40,670 nt of DNA, taken from NCBI GenBank assembly GCA_012516075.1, contig JAAYXE010000149.1:1-40670 (forward strand), written 5' to 3'. Below are positions 24,396-32,921 of the stretch, piece after piece. Position 1 is the first letter of the stretch; each line of letters begins with the position of its first letter. A model generated the notes under the pieces. The model saw only the letters and a list, made by a program, of their open reading frames with translations. It was not told where the DNA came from and did not search any database. Made by a program: the position numbers and the translations under genes. The DNA comes from Chloroflexota bacterium. Its GTDB lineage: Bacteria; Chloroflexota; Anaerolineae; Anaerolineales; UBA4823.

Positions 24396-24402
24396 AAAGT
24401 AT

Positions 24403-24438
24403 GGACCCGGGCGCTGTCCCATATCAGCGCCCGGGTCC
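24403..24438 (+). terminator. Hairpin after the lipoprotein gene
   Basis: GGACCCGGGCGCTG (24403-24416) pairs with CAGCGCCCGGGTCC (24425-24438), a 14-bp stem without a T-tract. Confidence 0.7.
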
Positions 24439-24552
24439 GGCCCAGTTGGCCGTTTCTTGCCCCCCAAGAAACAGCAGAATTTTCCCAAAAAAGCAGTAAA
24501 GTAATAGTACTACAGTCCTGGTAAAAAGCCAACACCCTGTTTTTGCCCATCT

Positions 24553-24580
24553 AACCGGTCTGATTTCAGAACCGGTTTTT
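24553..24580 (+). terminator. Short intrinsic terminator
   Basis: AACCGGT/ACCGGTT hairpin with an 11-base loop, followed by TTT (24578-24580). It could back up the hairpin at 24403 or end an unseen short transcript. Confidence 0.55.
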
Positions 24581-24699
24581 GCTGGAATGCTATATCGATG
24601 CATGCCAGAGATGGGAACCCTGTCAGGTGTAAGTCTGGCGCTCTTCCAGGGTAGAGCGCCGCGGTCCGGTTGCGGACCGGCTGTTACTGCGCTGCGTTT

Positions 24700-25137
24700 T
24701 CAATGAACGACCAGGGGAAGGTACAGCACGGGCTGCGGCGGGTTTTCCTGTTCGCAGGTCAGCTCGAAGTTGTGTGGCAGGTTTTCAAGACTGTAACCGC
24801 CGGCTTGCAGATAGATCACTTCCAGTTCCCCCATGTGATCAGGCCCGATATGACTGGTCCAGACCTCGACCTCGCTGATTTCTGCGCCTGGCAGCCGGCC
24901 CCGGTAGTAAAGATCCTGACCGTAAGGATGGTCCGGGTTGCCGTTCAGGTACCAGACGATCAGCCCTTCCGTGGTATCCAATCGTTCCGGTGGGTTCACC
25001 AGCAGATACGTCTGCCAGCCGCACTCCCACTGTGAAACAATCAGCGCAGGCTCAGGCACCTGAGACCTGGCGCTGGTAAAATTCATCAGTATCGCCAGCA
25101 AGATCAAGCATGCGCGCTTCAATGCCTTCTCCTTCAT
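24700..25137 (-). CDS. Secreted hypothetical protein ending in YLPLVVH
   Basis: About 140-145 residues, with an N-terminal signal peptide (KRACLILLAILMNFTSARS) and a Cys-containing mature part. I do not recognise the fold. The C-terminus, PVLYLPLVVH, resembles a short YLPLV ending that I recall at the end of many secreted Chloroflexota proteins. ATG 25137 has no ribosome binding site; the internal sequence AAGGAG is 6 bases before a TTG at 25122, so the true start may be TTG 25122 (140 residues). Confidence 0.6.
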   Translation of the reverse strand: MKEKALKRACLILLAILMNFTSARSQVPEPALIVSQWECGWQTYLLVNPPERLDTTEGLIVWYLNGNPDHPYGQDLYYRGRLPGAEISEVEVWTSHIGPDHMGELEVIYLQAGGYSLENLPHNFELTCEQENPPQPVLYLPLVVH

Positions 25138-25267
25138 TTTAGTTTAGCGAGAGCAGAAGGCATTGCAATTAACGGATGTTTAAGTTCTTACCACTATTCG
25201 CTTAAGCGTTCACTGTGCAGGTCGAGCCGGTGAGCATAAGAATCGAATTCAAAACCGGGAGATCAAG

Positions 25268-25639
25268 ATGTTACACGGACTGTTCGGAAATGCGACGGAA
25301 GTAAACAACAAAGAACTGCAGAAGGATCTTGAAGCCATCCTTACAAATGATGAGCAGGTGGTGCGGGCCTTCCGCATCGTACGTGATATGTTTATTTTCA
25401 CCGACAAACGTCTGATCCTGATCGATAAGCAGGGACTGACTGGTCGGAAAGCGGAATTTCATTCCATCCCTTACCGTTCGATCAGCCACTTCTCGGTTGA
25501 AACCGCCGGCAGCTTCGACCTGGACGCCGAGATGAAGATCTACATCGCCAGCAATCCAGTCCCGATCGAGCGTGAGTTCAAGCGCGGCACCGATATCATC
25601 GGGCTGCAGAAAACGCTGGCAGAGTTCGTGCTGCGCTGA
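25268..25639 (+). CDS. Bacterial PH-domain protein
   Basis: A 123-residue single-domain protein resembling the bacterial pleckstrin-homology family (bPH_1, formerly DUF1696). It has an N-terminal helix EVNNKELQKDLEAILTNDE followed by strands FRIVRDMFIFTDKRLILIDKQG and YRSISHFSVETAGSFDLDAEMKIYIAS, and a C-terminal helix. Such domains assemble into rings, and their function is mostly unknown. GGGAG upstream supports ATG 25268. Confidence 0.8.
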   Translation: MLHGLFGNATEVNNKELQKDLEAILTNDEQVVRAFRIVRDMFIFTDKRLILIDKQGLTGRKAEFHSIPYRSISHFSVETAGSFDLDAEMKIYIASNPVPIEREFKRGTDIIGLQKTLAEFVLR

Positions 25640-25725
25640 TCTACCCGCTTATTAATGGCGCCTTTTTACCACCAGTATTTAATTCTGGACTGGTGTACGC
25701 TGGCAGCGTCGTTCCGCTGGAAGTC

Positions 25726-26388
25726 TCAAGCGATGCTCACCTCGCTGGCTCCTCCGCTGATGCTGATGGCATAGCGGGCGGCAGCCCGGGCGAACCCGTG
25801 GCTTTCCAGATAAATTTCGTTCGAGAGGCTGTCACACCACTTACCGTCCACCGTCAGGCGATCAGCACCACCCTGCAGGGTGAGGCTGATCGCCACCCCT
25901 CGCGGCCGGCGCAGTGACATCTGGAAAACGCCTCCGCTGAGGTGAATATATGCGGTTCCTGCCGGCCGCGGCAGGTGCAGGCTGGCCTGGTACACACCTC
26001 CCAGCACGTCCAGCGCGTGCAGTTCAAGACCTTCGAGCTGCGCGCTGATTCCCCGCACTCCATTACGGAATTCAATTTCCCAGGGCAGCGAGGCGTTCAG
26101 CAGGATCGATCCTGCACTGCTTCCTGCGGCCGTCTGCCCGCCGACCACCACGACGCCCTCCTCAAAGCCGACCCATGTCATTTGCCCGGACAGGCGTCCC
26201 TGCAGCAGGCCGCGCATACCGGCCGCTGCCCGCAGGACGAGCCCATCCACGATTGAAGAGAAGACCAGGCGGCCGCGGCCTGCGGCGCCCAGGGGGATAG
26301 TATAGCTGCCGGCGTTTGGTACTGCCTGGGTGATGGGTGTGTGTCTTTTCATCTGTTCCCTGAAAACCCTTTCAACTCGCTCGTTCAT
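25726..26388 (-). CDS. Hypothetical protein with adhesin-like beta-strand repeats
   Basis: A 220-residue protein I cannot name. Residues 1-25 are charged (ERVERVFREQMKRH). The rest alternates short strands and Gly turns, with a late set (AYIHLSGGVFQMSLRRP, ISLTLQGGADRLTVDG, YAISISGGASEVSIA) resembling the right-handed beta-roll of DUF4097/DUF2807-type domains. No signal peptide or membrane helix is visible, so it is probably cytoplasmic. AGGG lies just before ATG 26388. Confidence 0.6.
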   Translation of the reverse strand: MNERVERVFREQMKRHTPITQAVPNAGSYTIPLGAAGRGRLVFSSIVDGLVLRAAAGMRGLLQGRLSGQMTWVGFEEGVVVVGGQTAAGSSAGSILLNASLPWEIEFRNGVRGISAQLEGLELHALDVLGGVYQASLHLPRPAGTAYIHLSGGVFQMSLRRPRGVAISLTLQGGADRLTVDGKWCDSLSNEIYLESHGFARAAARYAISISGGASEVSIA

Positions 26389-26738
26389 TTCCCTGCCAAT
26401 CCTTTCACGGCTCGCTTAAGCACACTCCACGGGCCCGCCTGTCATCCCCAGTGTACATCAGACGACCCAACATTCAGATCACCCCATCCGGGTGATCTCA
26501 GGGTGATTGTTCCGTTCCGGTTTTTCTCTTGTAGGATGTACCCCTTGGTGAGATAATTTAACTGCTCAGATGCAGCCCATTTTTCAGGGAAAGCCTGCCG
26601 GCTGATTTAATAATCAAGGGGGGAGTATTCTCGCGATACATCCCTGCTTCCCATAAAGGCAGCCTCAGGAATCCTGAAGCTGTTGGTCGATCCCCATCCC
26701 GAAAGCGAGAACCGTTCAATTAAATATGGAGGCCTGGA
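26389..26738. other. Intergenic region between divergent genes
   Basis: No gene is seen in these 350 bases. They hold a hairpin, GATCACCC (26477-26484) with GGGTGATC (26490-26497), followed by a repeat of GGGTGAT, and an inverted repeat at 26660-26682 (CAGC..TCAGGA/TCCTGA..GCTG). Both may shape the leader of the kinase mRNA. No promoter of good quality is visible. Confidence 0.55.
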
Positions 26739-29465
26739 GTGAACAAAACCTCACAGGAAGACTGGCATATCCTGATAGTCGATGACGATGAAGAAGACTA
26801 TCTCATCACGCGGGCCATGCTCCAGCAAACCAGGGGCAGAAAGGTTACGCTCGACTGGGCGGGGACATACGACACAGGCCAGGAACTGATCAACAACCGC
26901 TCTTATCACGCCGTTCTGGTCGATTATGACCTTGGCGCAAAAACCGGCATTGAATTTATCCGTGAAGCCAGGGTCGGGAGCTGCCCGGTACCCCTGATAT
27001 TGTTCACCGGCAGAGGCAGCTATGAGACCGATCTGGAGGCCATGCAGGCCGGCGCAACTCTGTACCTGACGAAGTCAGAAGCCAACCCACTCCTCCTGGA
27101 ACGGTTCCTGCGCTACGCCATTGAACGCAAACGCATTGAGGATGAACTTGATCACCGCCTGCAGGAACGGTCCGATATCCTCGAAAGCATTCAAGACGGC
27201 TTTTTCTCCCTCGACCGGAACTGGCGTATAACCTATGCGAATACCCGCTCGGCGCAGATCATTGGCAAACAGCCAAAAGAGATGCTGGGGATCCAAATCT
27301 GGGAGAGTTTCCCGGGCCTCCTCGGTACTGAAGTGGAGACTCACTACCGCCGCTCCATGGAAGAGGGCGTCTCCGTGCAGTTTGAGACCCAGGGCATCCT
27401 GCGGGGGGTCTGGTACAACGTCAACGTGTATCCCTCTGCAGAAGGGATATCGGTGTACTGGCAGGACATCACTGACCGCAAACGGGCCGAAAGAGATCTG
27501 CAAACACGCCATGCCCTGCTTTCTGAGGCGGAGGAGTTCTCACGCACGGGCACCTGGGAGTGGGACCTGTCCATCGGCCGCTGGTCTTTTTCCAGGATGT
27601 GGCTCTCCATTCACGGCACGCAGCCCGCATTCCGGCCCTCTCTCGATGAGCTCCTGAAAGTCGTGCATCCGGATGATCGCCAGAACGTTGAGCAGAAATT
27701 AAAAGACCTGATCGGCGGAGTCCGGCCAGTGAGCCTTGAGTACCGCATCAACCACCAGGGCACCGGAGAAGTCCGATCGCTGACCGGCCGGGCGAAATTT
27801 ATCCGCAGCACTTCGGGCGAAGTTGAGAAGGTGTATGGTTTCGTACACGATAACACGCAGCAGCGCTGGCTGGAAAGCGCCCTCGCCCAGACCCGAACCG
27901 CGCAGCAGCAGCAGACGGTCGAAACCGAACTGGCCCGCAAGAAAACCACGCTCCCAGCCTTTGAGAGCCCACACGAAACGATTCCCGCGCTGCGCACGAT
28001 TGAACTGGACACCGCCAACAGCCGGGATCTAATCCTCATCCTGGATCGTAAAACCAGCCGGATTCTGGAAGCCAGCGCGGCTGCAGTCCAGGCGTACGGC
28101 TACAGCCGTGAGCAGCTGCTCAGCATGACCTTCTATGATCTGCACGCCCCCGGCGCCCAGACATTTATCGAAGAACAGCTGCGCCAGGCGGAGGAGACCG
28201 GTATCCTGTTCGAAACCCGCCACCGGCGCAAAGCCGGCAGCATTTGCTGGGTGGAAGTCAATACCCGCAGCGCCGTCATCAATAACCGTCATGTGCTGGT
28301 CAGTGTGGTGCGCGACATTTCTGAGCGCAAACATGCGGAAGAGAAGCTGCGTAAAAGCGAACACCGCTTCCGCTCGGTTGTAGAGGCGAACATCTTCGGA
28401 GTTCTTTTTGCCGATGTAGAAACCGGCGAAATTACCGCCGCAAACGATGAGTTCCTGAGGATCATCGGCCATACGCGCCAGGAACTGGAAGCCGGCATGC
28501 TTAACTGGAAGACTCTCACCCCGCCCGATGTGCTTGAAATTGAAAAACAGACACAGAAGGATCTTAAACCCGGTGATTTTTTGCAGCCGTATGAAAAGAG
28601 CTACATCCGCCCGGATGGATCGCGCGTCCCGGTGATCATTGGAGGTACTTTTAAAGGCTACAACAAACGCCAGGCGGTGGCCGTGGTGCTGGATATCACC
28701 CGCCGTAAGGAAGCAGAGACCGCCCTGCAGGCTTACGCCGACCAGCTCCAGCGCAGCAACAAAGCCCTGGAGGATTTTGCCTTCATCGCCTCACACGACC
28801 TGCAGGAACCGCTCCGCAAAGTCCTGGCTTTTGGCAATCTGCTGAAAACCGATTATTCCCAGCAGTTAGGGGTCGGGGGGCAGGATTACATCGAGCGCAT
28901 CCAGGGCGCAGCAAAACGGATGCAGGAAATGCTTGAAGGGCTGCTCTCCTATTCCAGAGTCACCACGCAGGGCAGCCCGTTTTCGCAGGTCGACATGAAC
29001 CAGATCGCCCGCGATGTTCTTTACGATCTGGACGTCAGTCTGACGCAGAGCGGTGGCACGGTCACTCTGGAGGAGCTGCCCGTGATCGAAGCCGATCCGG
29101 TGCAGATGCGCCAGCTCCTGCAGAACCTGATCGGGAACGCCATCAAATTTCACCTGCCCGGAACACCCCCGCGGGTGATCGTTTCGGCAGAAGTCAATGC
29201 GGACAATATGGCGCTTAAGGTTTCTGATCAGGGCATCGGCTTTGAGATGCGCTCCGCCGAGCAGATCTTTCAACCGTTCCGCCGGCTGCACTCGAAATCG
29301 GACTACAAAGGACGCGGCATGGGTCTGGCCATCTGCAAGAAGATCGTCGAACGCCACTCCGGCAGCATCGAAGTCATAAGTACACCCGGCAAGGGCAGCA
29401 CCTTCACCATCACCCTGCCTCTGAAGCAGAAGACTCCCACGCCGGTAAACGCCGGAAACACTTGA
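26739..29465 (+). CDS. Receiver-PAS multi-domain histidine kinase
   Basis: A 908-residue soluble sensor kinase. Residues 10-130 are a receiver domain (VDDDEEDY, phospho-acceptor Asp62 in VDYDLG, Lys112). Four PAS modules follow at about 145-255, 260-390, 425-540 and 545-660, three ending in PAC-like DITDRK, DISERK and DITRRK. Residues 675-740 are HisKA with His686 (FIASHDLQEPLRK). Residues 790-900 are an ATPase domain with an N-box (LIGNAIKFH), G1 (DQGIGFEM) and G2 (GRGMGLAICKKIV). There is no transmembrane segment. The receiver at the N-terminus suggests input from another kinase, and the PAS modules suggest small-molecule or redox sensing. No cognate regulator is adjacent. The start is GTG 26739, with GGAGG at 26728-26732. 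Confidence 0.92.
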   Translation: MNKTSQEDWHILIVDDDEEDYLITRAMLQQTRGRKVTLDWAGTYDTGQELINNRSYHAVLVDYDLGAKTGIEFIREARVGSCPVPLILFTGRGSYETDLEAMQAGATLYLTKSEANPLLLERFLRYAIERKRIEDELDHRLQERSDILESIQDGFFSLDRNWRITYANTRSAQIIGKQPKEMLGIQIWESFPGLLGTEVETHYRRSMEEGVSVQFETQGILRGVWYNVNVYPSAEGISVYWQDITDRKRAERDLQTRHALLSEAEEFSRTGTWEWDLSIGRWSFSRMWLSIHGTQPAFRPSLDELLKVVHPDDRQNVEQKLKDLIGGVRPVSLEYRINHQGTGEVRSLTGRAKFIRSTSGEVEKVYGFVHDNTQQRWLESALAQTRTAQQQQTVETELARKKTTLPAFESPHETIPALRTIELDTANSRDLILILDRKTSRILEASAAAVQAYGYSREQLLSMTFYDLHAPGAQTFIEEQLRQAEETGILFETRHRRKAGSICWVEVNTRSAVINNRHVLVSVVRDISERKHAEEKLRKSEHRFRSVVEANIFGVLFADVETGEITAANDEFLRIIGHTRQELEAGMLNWKTLTPPDVLEIEKQTQKDLKPGDFLQPYEKSYIRPDGSRVPVIIGGTFKGYNKRQAVAVVLDITRRKEAETALQAYADQLQRSNKALEDFAFIASHDLQEPLRKVLAFGNLLKTDYSQQLGVGGQDYIERIQGAAKRMQEMLEGLLSYSRVTTQGSPFSQVDMNQIARDVLYDLDVSLTQSGGTVTLEELPVIEADPVQMRQLLQNLIGNAIKFHLPGTPPRVIVSAEVNADNMALKVSDQGIGFEMRSAEQIFQPFRRLHSKSDYKGRGMGLAICKKIVERHSGSIEVISTPGKGSTFTITLPLKQKTPTPVNAGNT

Positions 29466-29535
29466 TTTCTTTACGAGCGCACAGGAGCCGATGGTGTACC
29501 AGAACTGCCGCCGGCCGGAGAGAAGCGCCTCGCGC

Positions 29536-29577
29536 GATCCATCGAGTATAGAAGCCGAAAGGCGTCGATGAGCGATC
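29536..29577. other. Structured hairpin with a GAAA tetraloop
   Basis: GATC-CATCGA (29536-29545) pairs with TCGATG and GATC (29565-29577), and an inner GCC-GAAA-GGC (29554-29563) forms a GNRA tetraloop. It lies between the kinase stop and the tRNA terminator and has no T-tract. Confidence 0.45.
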
Positions 29578-29611
29578 CAGGACCGGGTGGTGCAGAATCA
29601 GAAAAGATCCA

Positions 29612-29639
29612 TAAAACAAAAACACCCGCTGCTGCGGGT
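29612..29639 (-). terminator. Terminator of the tRNA-Val gene
   Basis: ACCCGC (29624-29629) and GCGGGT (29634-29639) form a hairpin, followed on the minus strand by a T-rich tract (A-run at 29613-29622). Confidence 0.85.
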
Positions 29640-29642
29640 ATC

Positions 29643-29719
29643 TGGTGGGCGGTGAGGGACTCGAACCCCCGACCTTCTCGGTGTAAGCGAGACGCTCTAA
29701 CCAGCTGAGCTAACCGCCC
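29643..29719 (-). tRNA. trnV: tRNA-Val (anticodon UAC)
   Basis: On the minus strand a complete cloverleaf is visible: acceptor GGGCGGT with ACCGCCC, D-arm GCTC/GAGC, anticodon stem TCTCG/CGAGA with loop CTTACAC (anticodon TAC), and T-arm with loop TTCGAGT. The discriminator is A and the CCA end is encoded (29645-29643). A TATAAT box on the minus strand at 29735-29730 probably starts the transcript a few bases before the mature 5' end. Confidence 0.97.
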
Positions 29720-29848
29720 GTGCTGGCGCATTATACCCGAAATCCTGTTTTCCCGGTAGATGATTCCCGGCGTTTTTTTGCCCGGCTGCCCGGGCTCATA
29801 CAACATTAATTTGTATCCTGGCAGTAATGCACAAAGTTGCTGAAGTAA

Positions 29849-29896
29849 ACAAAGTATTCACTTTGTATTGCACCTCTTCATCGATTGTGATAAACT
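29849..29896 (+). promoter_or_regulatory. Promoter of the RpiR-family gene with an adjacent operator
   Basis: TTGCAC (29868-29873), a 17-base spacer and TAAACT (29891-29896, with an upstream TGA giving an extended -10). Directly before the -35 is a perfect inverted repeat, ACAAAGT-ATTC-ACTTTGT (29849-29866), with an extra ACAAAGT half-site at 29831-29837. It is a likely binding site for the RpiR-type product of the gene itself. Confidence 0.75.
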
Positions 29897-29977
29897 TAGG
29901 AAGAAATTATTGAAAGGCTCGACAATATTCCAGCCAATCTCGTTATCCGTCAGTGTCAGATCCTTGAGGAGGTCCCC

Positions 29978-30814
29978 ATGTCGTACGAAGAACGCATCCG
30001 CCAGGAGCGGCCGAATATGTCGAAAAGCTTTGCAAAACTGGCGGATTTCCTGCTGGATTCATACGTCGAAGCTGCGTTCATGACGGCAAGCGAGCTGGCT
30101 CACGCGCTCAACCTAGACGCAGCAACTGTTGTGCGCTTCTCTCAGCATCTGGGCTACACGGGTTTTCCAAAACTGCAGCGTGAGATCCGCCAGAGAGTAA
30201 AAAACGATCTTCTTATCAAACCCCAGCGCGCAGAATCTCCCGACTCCATCACCGGCGTGGTCTCTCAGGCCATGAACGAGGTCTCCATCGCCCTGGAACA
30301 GACCCGGATCTCGCTGGATACCGATGCCATGGAACGGCTGGTGGAACAGATCGGTAAGTCGCGCCGCATTATTGTGCTGGCCGAAGGCCCCGCCCAGCCC
30401 ACCGCCTACAGCCTGGTGCTCTTTATGGAAGAGGGGGGCTTCCCCATTTACATCGCCCGTTCGGGGATCGCCGACCTGGCGCGCACGGTTAACACGGCAA
30501 CCGGGCAGGATTTGCTTCTGGCCATGGAAGTCGCCGGGCAGTCGCCCTATATTGCTCGCGCCATGGAAGAAGGTCAGCTGCGTAAGATCCCCACGGCGGC
30601 CATTGTCGCCTCGGCGTCCCTCGCTTCCGCGCGCTATGCCGATGTCGTGCTGGCCGCAGCATCCCATCCTTCGCTGGGTGTTGGCATCGTCTCCATCGAA
30701 ACGATTGTCTATGCGCTCTCGCAGGTGCTGCGCTGGCGCTTCGCAGACCGCTTCGCCGGGACCGAGCAGGCCATTTCTCATCTTTCAGAAAAAATTCAGC
30801 GTCCGATCGATTAA
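29978..30814 (+). CDS. RpiR/MurR-family transcriptional regulator (HTH plus SIS domain)
   Basis: A 278-residue regulator. Residues 1-80 are the RpiR-type helix-turn-helix (MTASELAHALNLDAATVVRFSQHLGYTGFPKLQREI). Residues 105-250 are a SIS domain, which binds a phosphosugar (RRIIVLAEGPAQPTAYSL, DLLLAMEVAGQSPYIARAM). It should regulate sugar-phosphate or related catabolic genes and probably itself, through the ACAAAGT palindrome at 29849-29866. GAGGAGG at 29966-29972 supports ATG 29978. The adjacent FAH-family hydrolase, 96 bases downstream and beyond a hairpin, may be a target. Confidence 0.9.
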   Translation: MSYEERIRQERPNMSKSFAKLADFLLDSYVEAAFMTASELAHALNLDAATVVRFSQHLGYTGFPKLQREIRQRVKNDLLIKPQRAESPDSITGVVSQAMNEVSIALEQTRISLDTDAMERLVEQIGKSRRIIVLAEGPAQPTAYSLVLFMEEGGFPIYIARSGIADLARTVNTATGQDLLLAMEVAGQSPYIARAMEEGQLRKIPTAAIVASASLASARYADVVLAAASHPSLGVGIVSIETIVYALSQVLRWRFADRFAGTEQAISHLSEKIQRPID

Positions 30815-30836
30815 ACTTACGTTCGCTTCCGGTACT

Positions 30837-30874
30837 ATCTCGCTCCCCTCTGCTCAGTGCGCCGGGAGCGAGAT
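30837..30874 (+). terminator. Hairpin after the RpiR-family gene
   Basis: ATCTCGCTCCC (30837-30847) pairs with GGGAGCGAGAT (30864-30874), an 11-bp stem with a 16-base loop. A weak T-rich stretch (TCATTCTGCTT) follows, so termination may be partial. Confidence 0.65.
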
Positions 30875-30910
30875 TCATTCTGCTTAGACTGACCTGCCAG
30901 GAGGACTTCA

Positions 30911-31681
30911 ATGCGCCTGATCCGCTATCAAGAAAAGAACGGCCCGCCGCAGTATGGCTGGATCTATGAGGACAGGGTTGGACCAGTGGAGGGTTCTCCT
31001 TTTGGTGAATTCCGCCGCCTGGAGGCGAACCTGCCGCTGGAGCGCGTGCGGCTGCTGTGCCCCGTGCAGCCAGGGAAGATCATCTGCGTCGGCCGCAATT
31101 ACGTCGAACATGCTCGCGAGCAGGACGCGCCGGTGCCGGCGTATCCCCTGATTTTCCTCAAGCCGCCTTCGGCATTGATCGGGCCGGGCGAGAAGATCGT
31201 CCTTCCGCCCCAATCGCAGCAGGTTGAACACGAGGCCGAGCTGGTGATCGTGATCGGCCGGCGGGGGCGCTGGATCCCTCCGGACGATGCCAACCAGTAT
31301 ATCCTCGGTTATACCGCCGGGAACGACGTCACCGCGCGAGACCTGCAGCGCCGGGACAATCAGTGGACGCGCGCCAAAGGTTTCGATACGTTCTGCCCTC
31401 TCGGCCCCTGGGTGGAGACGGAGTTTGACCCCGCGGATGTGATCATCACCTGCCATGTCAACGGCGAGATGCGCCAGATGGCCTCCACTCGCGATATGAT
31501 CTTTGATGTGCGCACCCTGGTAGCGTATACCTCATCCATCATGACCCTGGAACCGGGCGATGTCATCCTCACGGGCACTCCGGCCGGGGTGGGCCCGCTG
31601 CAGCCCGGCGACCTGGTCGAAGTGGAGATCGATGGCCTGGGTAAGCTCAGCAATCCCGTCGTCGCGGAGCCGGAGCGCTGA
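30911..31681 (+). CDS. Fumarylacetoacetate hydrolase (FAH) family protein
   Basis: A 256-residue protein of the FAH superfamily, whose members hydrolyse, hydrate or decarboxylate 2-oxo acids using one divalent metal. The metal ligands are Glu108 and Glu110 (VEHEAELVIVIG) and Asp139 (GYTAGNDVTARDLQ). Lys155 (RAKGFDTFCPLGPWV) and GTPAGVGPL are also conserved. The short N-terminal lid domain (residues 1-55) is typical of prokaryotic FAHD1-like members, which often act as oxaloacetate decarboxylase or acylpyruvase. The substrate is not determined. AGGAGG at 30899-30904 supports the start. Its closeness to the RpiR-family regulator suggests shared control. Confidence 0.9.
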   Translation: MRLIRYQEKNGPPQYGWIYEDRVGPVEGSPFGEFRRLEANLPLERVRLLCPVQPGKIICVGRNYVEHAREQDAPVPAYPLIFLKPPSALIGPGEKIVLPPQSQQVEHEAELVIVIGRRGRWIPPDDANQYILGYTAGNDVTARDLQRRDNQWTRAKGFDTFCPLGPWVETEFDPADVIITCHVNGEMRQMASTRDMIFDVRTLVAYTSSIMTLEPGDVILTGTPAGVGPLQPGDLVEVEIDGLGKLSNPVVAEPER

Positions 31682-31774
31682 TCGGATCATCACAAAAACA
31701 GAAAAATCATCCGGATTCGTGCAGTATAGTTCACAGCACGGGCCTTTTGCCGTGCCTTTACCCGGCTGGATATT

Positions 31775-31783
31775 TGTTATAAT
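31775..31783 (+). promoter_or_regulatory. Extended -10 promoter
   Basis: TGT plus TATAAT (31775-31783), a perfect extended -10. The transcript would start near 31790, leaving only about 11 bases before ATG 31801 and no ribosome binding site. Confidence 0.6.
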
Positions 31784-31800
31784 CCAAGCCGGGCATCGCC

Positions 31801-32820
31801 ATGAATTTTTTCAGTGAGATTTCGCTCGACATCCATACCGGCGTCCAGACCGCCCTGGTCATCTCGGTCATCCTGTTTTTCCTGAGCATCTGGCAGGGCA
31901 TAACCTCAATCCGCAGCGCCCGTCGTCTGCCTTTCTTTCGTATGCGCCGGCAGCGTATGCTGCGCGGCTGGCGGCTGCTCTTTTCCTCGATCTTCTTTGC
32001 CGTGCTGGCACTGTTTTTAAACACCCGCGCCGAGCCGTTAATCTACAGCTATTTTCCTCCGACCCCCACGCCTTCACAAACGCCGACCATCACGCTGACA
32101 CCCACCATCACGCAAACCCCGACAATCACGCTGACCCCTACCATAACCGTCACGCCGTCGGTCAGCGACACGCCGACGATCACGCCGACCCCGTTCATTC
32201 CGGAGGATATTCTCTCTCTGTTTGAAAGCTCGGTGACCCCCAATCCGGACGCGGTCTTCTCGCCGCTGCTGTTCACCGATGGGCTCAACGAAAACTACGA
32301 ACCCCTCAATCCAGGCGAGGTCTTCCAGAACCCCGTCAACCATATGTATGCTGTCTTCAGCTACGACGGTATGATCCCTGATTCGCAGTGGACGGCCATC
32401 TGGGTGCGCGATGACGGGGAGATCGTGAATTTCGAGACCCTGCCCTGGAACGGTGCGACGGGCGGGTTGGGCTATACCGAATGGGTCCCCGAACCGGGCG
32501 AATCACTGCCAGGGGTTTATCAGGTGCAGATCTTCGTCGGGGAACAGTTCAAGATCTCGGGGTTCTTCACAATCGAAGGCGACGTGCCCACGCCGCAGCC
32601 CACCGAGACAAATACTCCCACGGTCACCCCGACAGAGACTCCGACAGCCACCCACACGCTTCGCCCGTCGAACACGCCCTTGCCCACGCGCACGCTGCGC
32701 CCTACATCGACGGTTACCCCTTCACGCACACCCTGGCCCACCCTGACGCGCACGCCGACCACGCCTACGATCACCCCGCAGGGCACACGCACCCGCACAC
32801 CTACACCGACGGGAAATTAA
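31801..32820 (+). CDS. Membrane-anchored protein with Thr/Pro-rich linkers
   Basis: A 339-residue protein with two hydrophobic helices (residues about 15-35 and 62-80), so the bulk is probably outside the membrane. A TPTITLTPTITQTP-type linker covers residues 85-135. A compact domain at 140-260 (NMYAVFSYDGMIPDSQWTAIWV and PGVYQVQIFVGEQFKISGFF regions) looks like a beta-sandwich, and a second Thr/Pro/Arg linker forms the C-terminus. Such linkers are common in Anaerolineae surface proteins. The function is unknown, and the mRNA has almost no 5' leader. Confidence 0.75.
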   Translation: MNFFSEISLDIHTGVQTALVISVILFFLSIWQGITSIRSARRLPFFRMRRQRMLRGWRLLFSSIFFAVLALFLNTRAEPLIYSYFPPTPTPSQTPTITLTPTITQTPTITLTPTITVTPSVSDTPTITPTPFIPEDILSLFESSVTPNPDAVFSPLLFTDGLNENYEPLNPGEVFQNPVNHMYAVFSYDGMIPDSQWTAIWVRDDGEIVNFETLPWNGATGGLGYTEWVPEPGESLPGVYQVQIFVGEQFKISGFFTIEGDVPTPQPTETNTPTVTPTETPTATHTLRPSNTPLPTRTLRPTSTVTPSRTPWPTLTRTPTTPTITPQGTRTRTPTPTGN

Positions 32821-32854
32821 TCACCTTCTGTGAGTCTTAGCATCACCTCGCGCC

Positions 32855-32917
32855 TTGACCAGCCAGCCGGTACCGGTTAAAATTTTGACCAGATATCCTT
32901 TTTCGGTCATTCGGTCA
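32855..32917 (+). promoter_or_regulatory. Promoter and candidate operators of the TetR-family gene
   Basis: TTGACC (32855-32860), a 17-base spacer and TAAAAT (32878-32883). Around the predicted start lie a second TTGACC (32885-32890) and, about 18 bases on, GGTCAT and GGTCAA near 32905-32917. These half-sites form an inverted pair, a plausible autoregulatory TetR site. Confidence 0.6.
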
Positions 32918-32921
32918 ACCC

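Larger units (their letters stand above)
24396..24699. other. Intergenic region with four hairpins
   Basis: No gene is seen. Besides the hairpin at 24403-24438, AACCGGT (24553-24559) with ACCGGTT (24571-24577) then TTT forms a plus-strand terminator. GGCGCTCT (24637-24644) with AGAGCGCC (24653-24660), and GGTCCG (24663-24668) with CGGACC (24673-24678), form two adjacent hairpins just past the minus-strand gene at 24700. The part between 24440 and 24550 is AT-richer and contains no identifiable element. Confidence 0.6.

Noticed and set aside
26531..26546. GTAGGA-TGTA-CCCCTT upstream of the 908-residue kinase as a fifth operator
   Set aside because: Only partial arms, and no -35/-10 pair follows with the spacing seen in the other four promoters.
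32041..32200. Thr/Pro-coding repeats as a possible CRISPR or tandem-repeat element
   Set aside because: Short, irregular codon-level repeats within a coding frame; no constant repeat plus unique spacer pattern.
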